A stretch of 64,000 nucleotides of DNA from Podospora comata (lineage: Eukaryota > Ascomycota > Sordariomycetes > Sordariales > Podosporaceae): assembly GCA_017354895.1 (NCBI GenBank), contig CP071498.1, forward strand, positions 3,658,001-3,722,000, given 5' to 3'. The position numbers were made by a program, and so were the translations under genes. How positions within the stretch are numbered: the first letter of the stretch is position 1; each line of letters starts with the position of its first letter. Positions 62,968 to 64,000 of this stretch are shown here, one piece after another. The notes under the pieces were generated by a model. It made no database searches and had not been told where the DNA came from. It was given only the letters and a program-made list of their open reading frames with translations.

Positions 62968-64000
62968 ATGACCTCCCTCCTCCGGCAGCTCGTCGCCGGG
63001 CCCCGCGTCAAACACCAAGACACGGGGCTGGACCTGTGCTATGTGACCAAGAAGATAATCGCGACGTTTGTTTGCCTTCCTCCTTCTCTCCCAACGCCAA
63101 CCCTTTGACTGTGTTCTAATGTAGGATGTGTGCGAAATCAGATCAGGACCGAGCCAGACGTACCCCCAGCTAGCCTACCGCAACCCCCTCGACCGATTAG
63201 TTTCCTTTCTTGACGCCCGCCACGGGAAGGAGTGGATGATTTGGGAGTTTCGGGCCGAGGGGACTGGGTACCCAGACGAGGCGGTCTACGGACGGGTGAA
63301 GCATTACCCTTGGCCGGATCATCACCCCCCGCCGTTTTGTGTGGTGCCTGTGGTGATAGGGGGGATGAGGATTTGGTTGAATCCTGCTACGGAAGGGGAG
63401 GATTTGGAGGAAGTTATAAAGAAGAGGGTGGTGGTTGTGCACTGCAAGGCTGGCAAGGGGAGGTCAGGGACGATGGCGTGTAGTTATCTTATTGCAGAGG
63501 AGGGTTGGACGGTGGAGGATGCGCTGAGACGGTTTACGGACCGGAGGATGAGGGTTGGGTTTGGGGAGGGGGTGAGTATTCCTAGCCAGTTGAGGTGGGT
63601 TGGGTATGTGGATCGGTGGGCGAATAGAGGGGGGAAGGTGTATAGGGATGGGCCGGTGGAGATACTGGAGGTGCATGTTTGGGGGTTGAGGAACGGGGTC
63701 AAAGTCGAGGTGGAGGGGTATGTGGAGGAGGGGAAGAAGATTCGGTGTTTTCATACTTTTACGAAGGAGGAGAGGGTGGTGGTTGAGGGGGGTGCGCCGG
63801 GGGGTGGGGGGTTGAAGGATTTTATGTGGGATATGTATGGGGGGGTGAAGCAGGAAGAGGGGGCGGAGGAGGGAGTCAAGACGGGGGTGGTGGGGGATGG
63901 TGATGAAAGGAGTTTGTCGAGGAGTTCGTCCAAGAGGTTGAAGGAGGGGCTGAAGAAGAAGTTATCTGTCAGGAAAAAGGACACATCAGCGGCATCTTCG
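62968..64000 (+). CDS. PTEN-like phosphoinositide phosphatase, 3' end outside the window
   Basis: Exons 62968-63069 and 63125-64000 (55-nt intron) stay open to the window edge, giving at least 326 aa. The family N-terminus is present: MTSLLRQLVAGPRVKHQDTG, DLCYVTKKIIATF, YPQLAYRNPLDRLVSFLD, YPWPDHHPPPF. The catalytic loop VVVVHCKAGKGRSGTMACS has the full HCxxGxxR signature with the two lysines that give PTEN its preference for acidic phosphoinositides. A C2-like region begins near VEILEVHVWGLRNGV. The protein likely removes the 3-phosphate of PIP3-type lipids at membranes. The donor of the intron (GTTTGC) is weak, but only this choice keeps the family frame. Confidence 0.9.

Noticed and set aside
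1-64000. CRISPR array, bacterial operon or prophage
   Set aside because: No repeat-spacer pattern; introns and fungal families throughout; no phage structural or lysis genes.

Overview
The window looks like nuclear DNA of a filamentous ascomycete, most likely a sordariomycete (the class is inferred). The evidence is genes split by short introns (mostly 48-90 nt, GT-AG, with CTAAC-type branch points), both strands densely used, and fungal-restricted families: Pth11-like rhodopsin-fold protein, DUF6594, Fungal_trans_2 regulator, AcuF-like C2H2 protein, DUF7580, DUF2235, Per33/Pom33. There is no bacterial, viral or organellar signature. I rebuilt coding models by joining exons across consensus splice sites and checking that the phases close.

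Layout. 1-1.5 kb: 3' part of an unknown gene. 1.6-6.2 kb: cytochrome b561-like membrane protein, a small Cys-rich protein and an ankyrin fragment. 6.3-8.1 kb: cytochrome P450. 9.5-10.3 kb: decayed APH-type kinase pseudogene. 11.8-15 kb: Pth11-like receptor-type membrane protein and a secreted alpha/beta hydrolase. 15.4-18.1 kb: a DUF6594 membrane protein flanked by two related unnamed proteins. 18.8-25.7 kb: Baeyer-Villiger-type FAD monooxygenase, a Fungal_trans_2 regulator without a zinc cluster, and a C2H2 protein. 25.9-26.4 kb: a MITE with PIF/Harbinger hallmarks. 26.7-32.2 kb: DUF2235 hydrolase, FAD amine oxidase-like enzyme and an extended SDR. 33.2-40.1 kb: pectate lyase with a Thr-rich tail, small Cys-rich secreted protein, BBE-like FAD oxidase, C2H2 regulator. 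40-45.6 kb: mostly without genes. 45.6-49.6 kb: metallophosphoesterase, an acylated nucleotidyltransferase-fold protein and a conserved hypothetical. 49.7-53 kb: a rearranged locus where an AcuF-like gene is split across strands around a decayed DUF7580 gene. 53.5-56.5 kb: membrane protein, tRNA-Ala-like relic, and two related WCND secreted modules. 56.8-64 kb: housekeeping-like genes (Cdc25/rhodanese phosphatase, stalked membrane protein, Per33/Pom33, PTEN-like phosphatase).

Reading the whole: the left four fifths are accessory in character (secreted enzymes, isolated oxidoreductases, regulators, small unnamed paralogues, pseudogenes, a MITE). The right end is core-like. I see no PKS, NRPS or terpene synthase, so the P450, monooxygenase, SDR and FAD oxidases cannot be called a metabolite cluster from this window. 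The most unusual structures are the split AcuF/DUF7580 locus, the paralogue pair around DUF6594, and the duplicated WCND secreted module.
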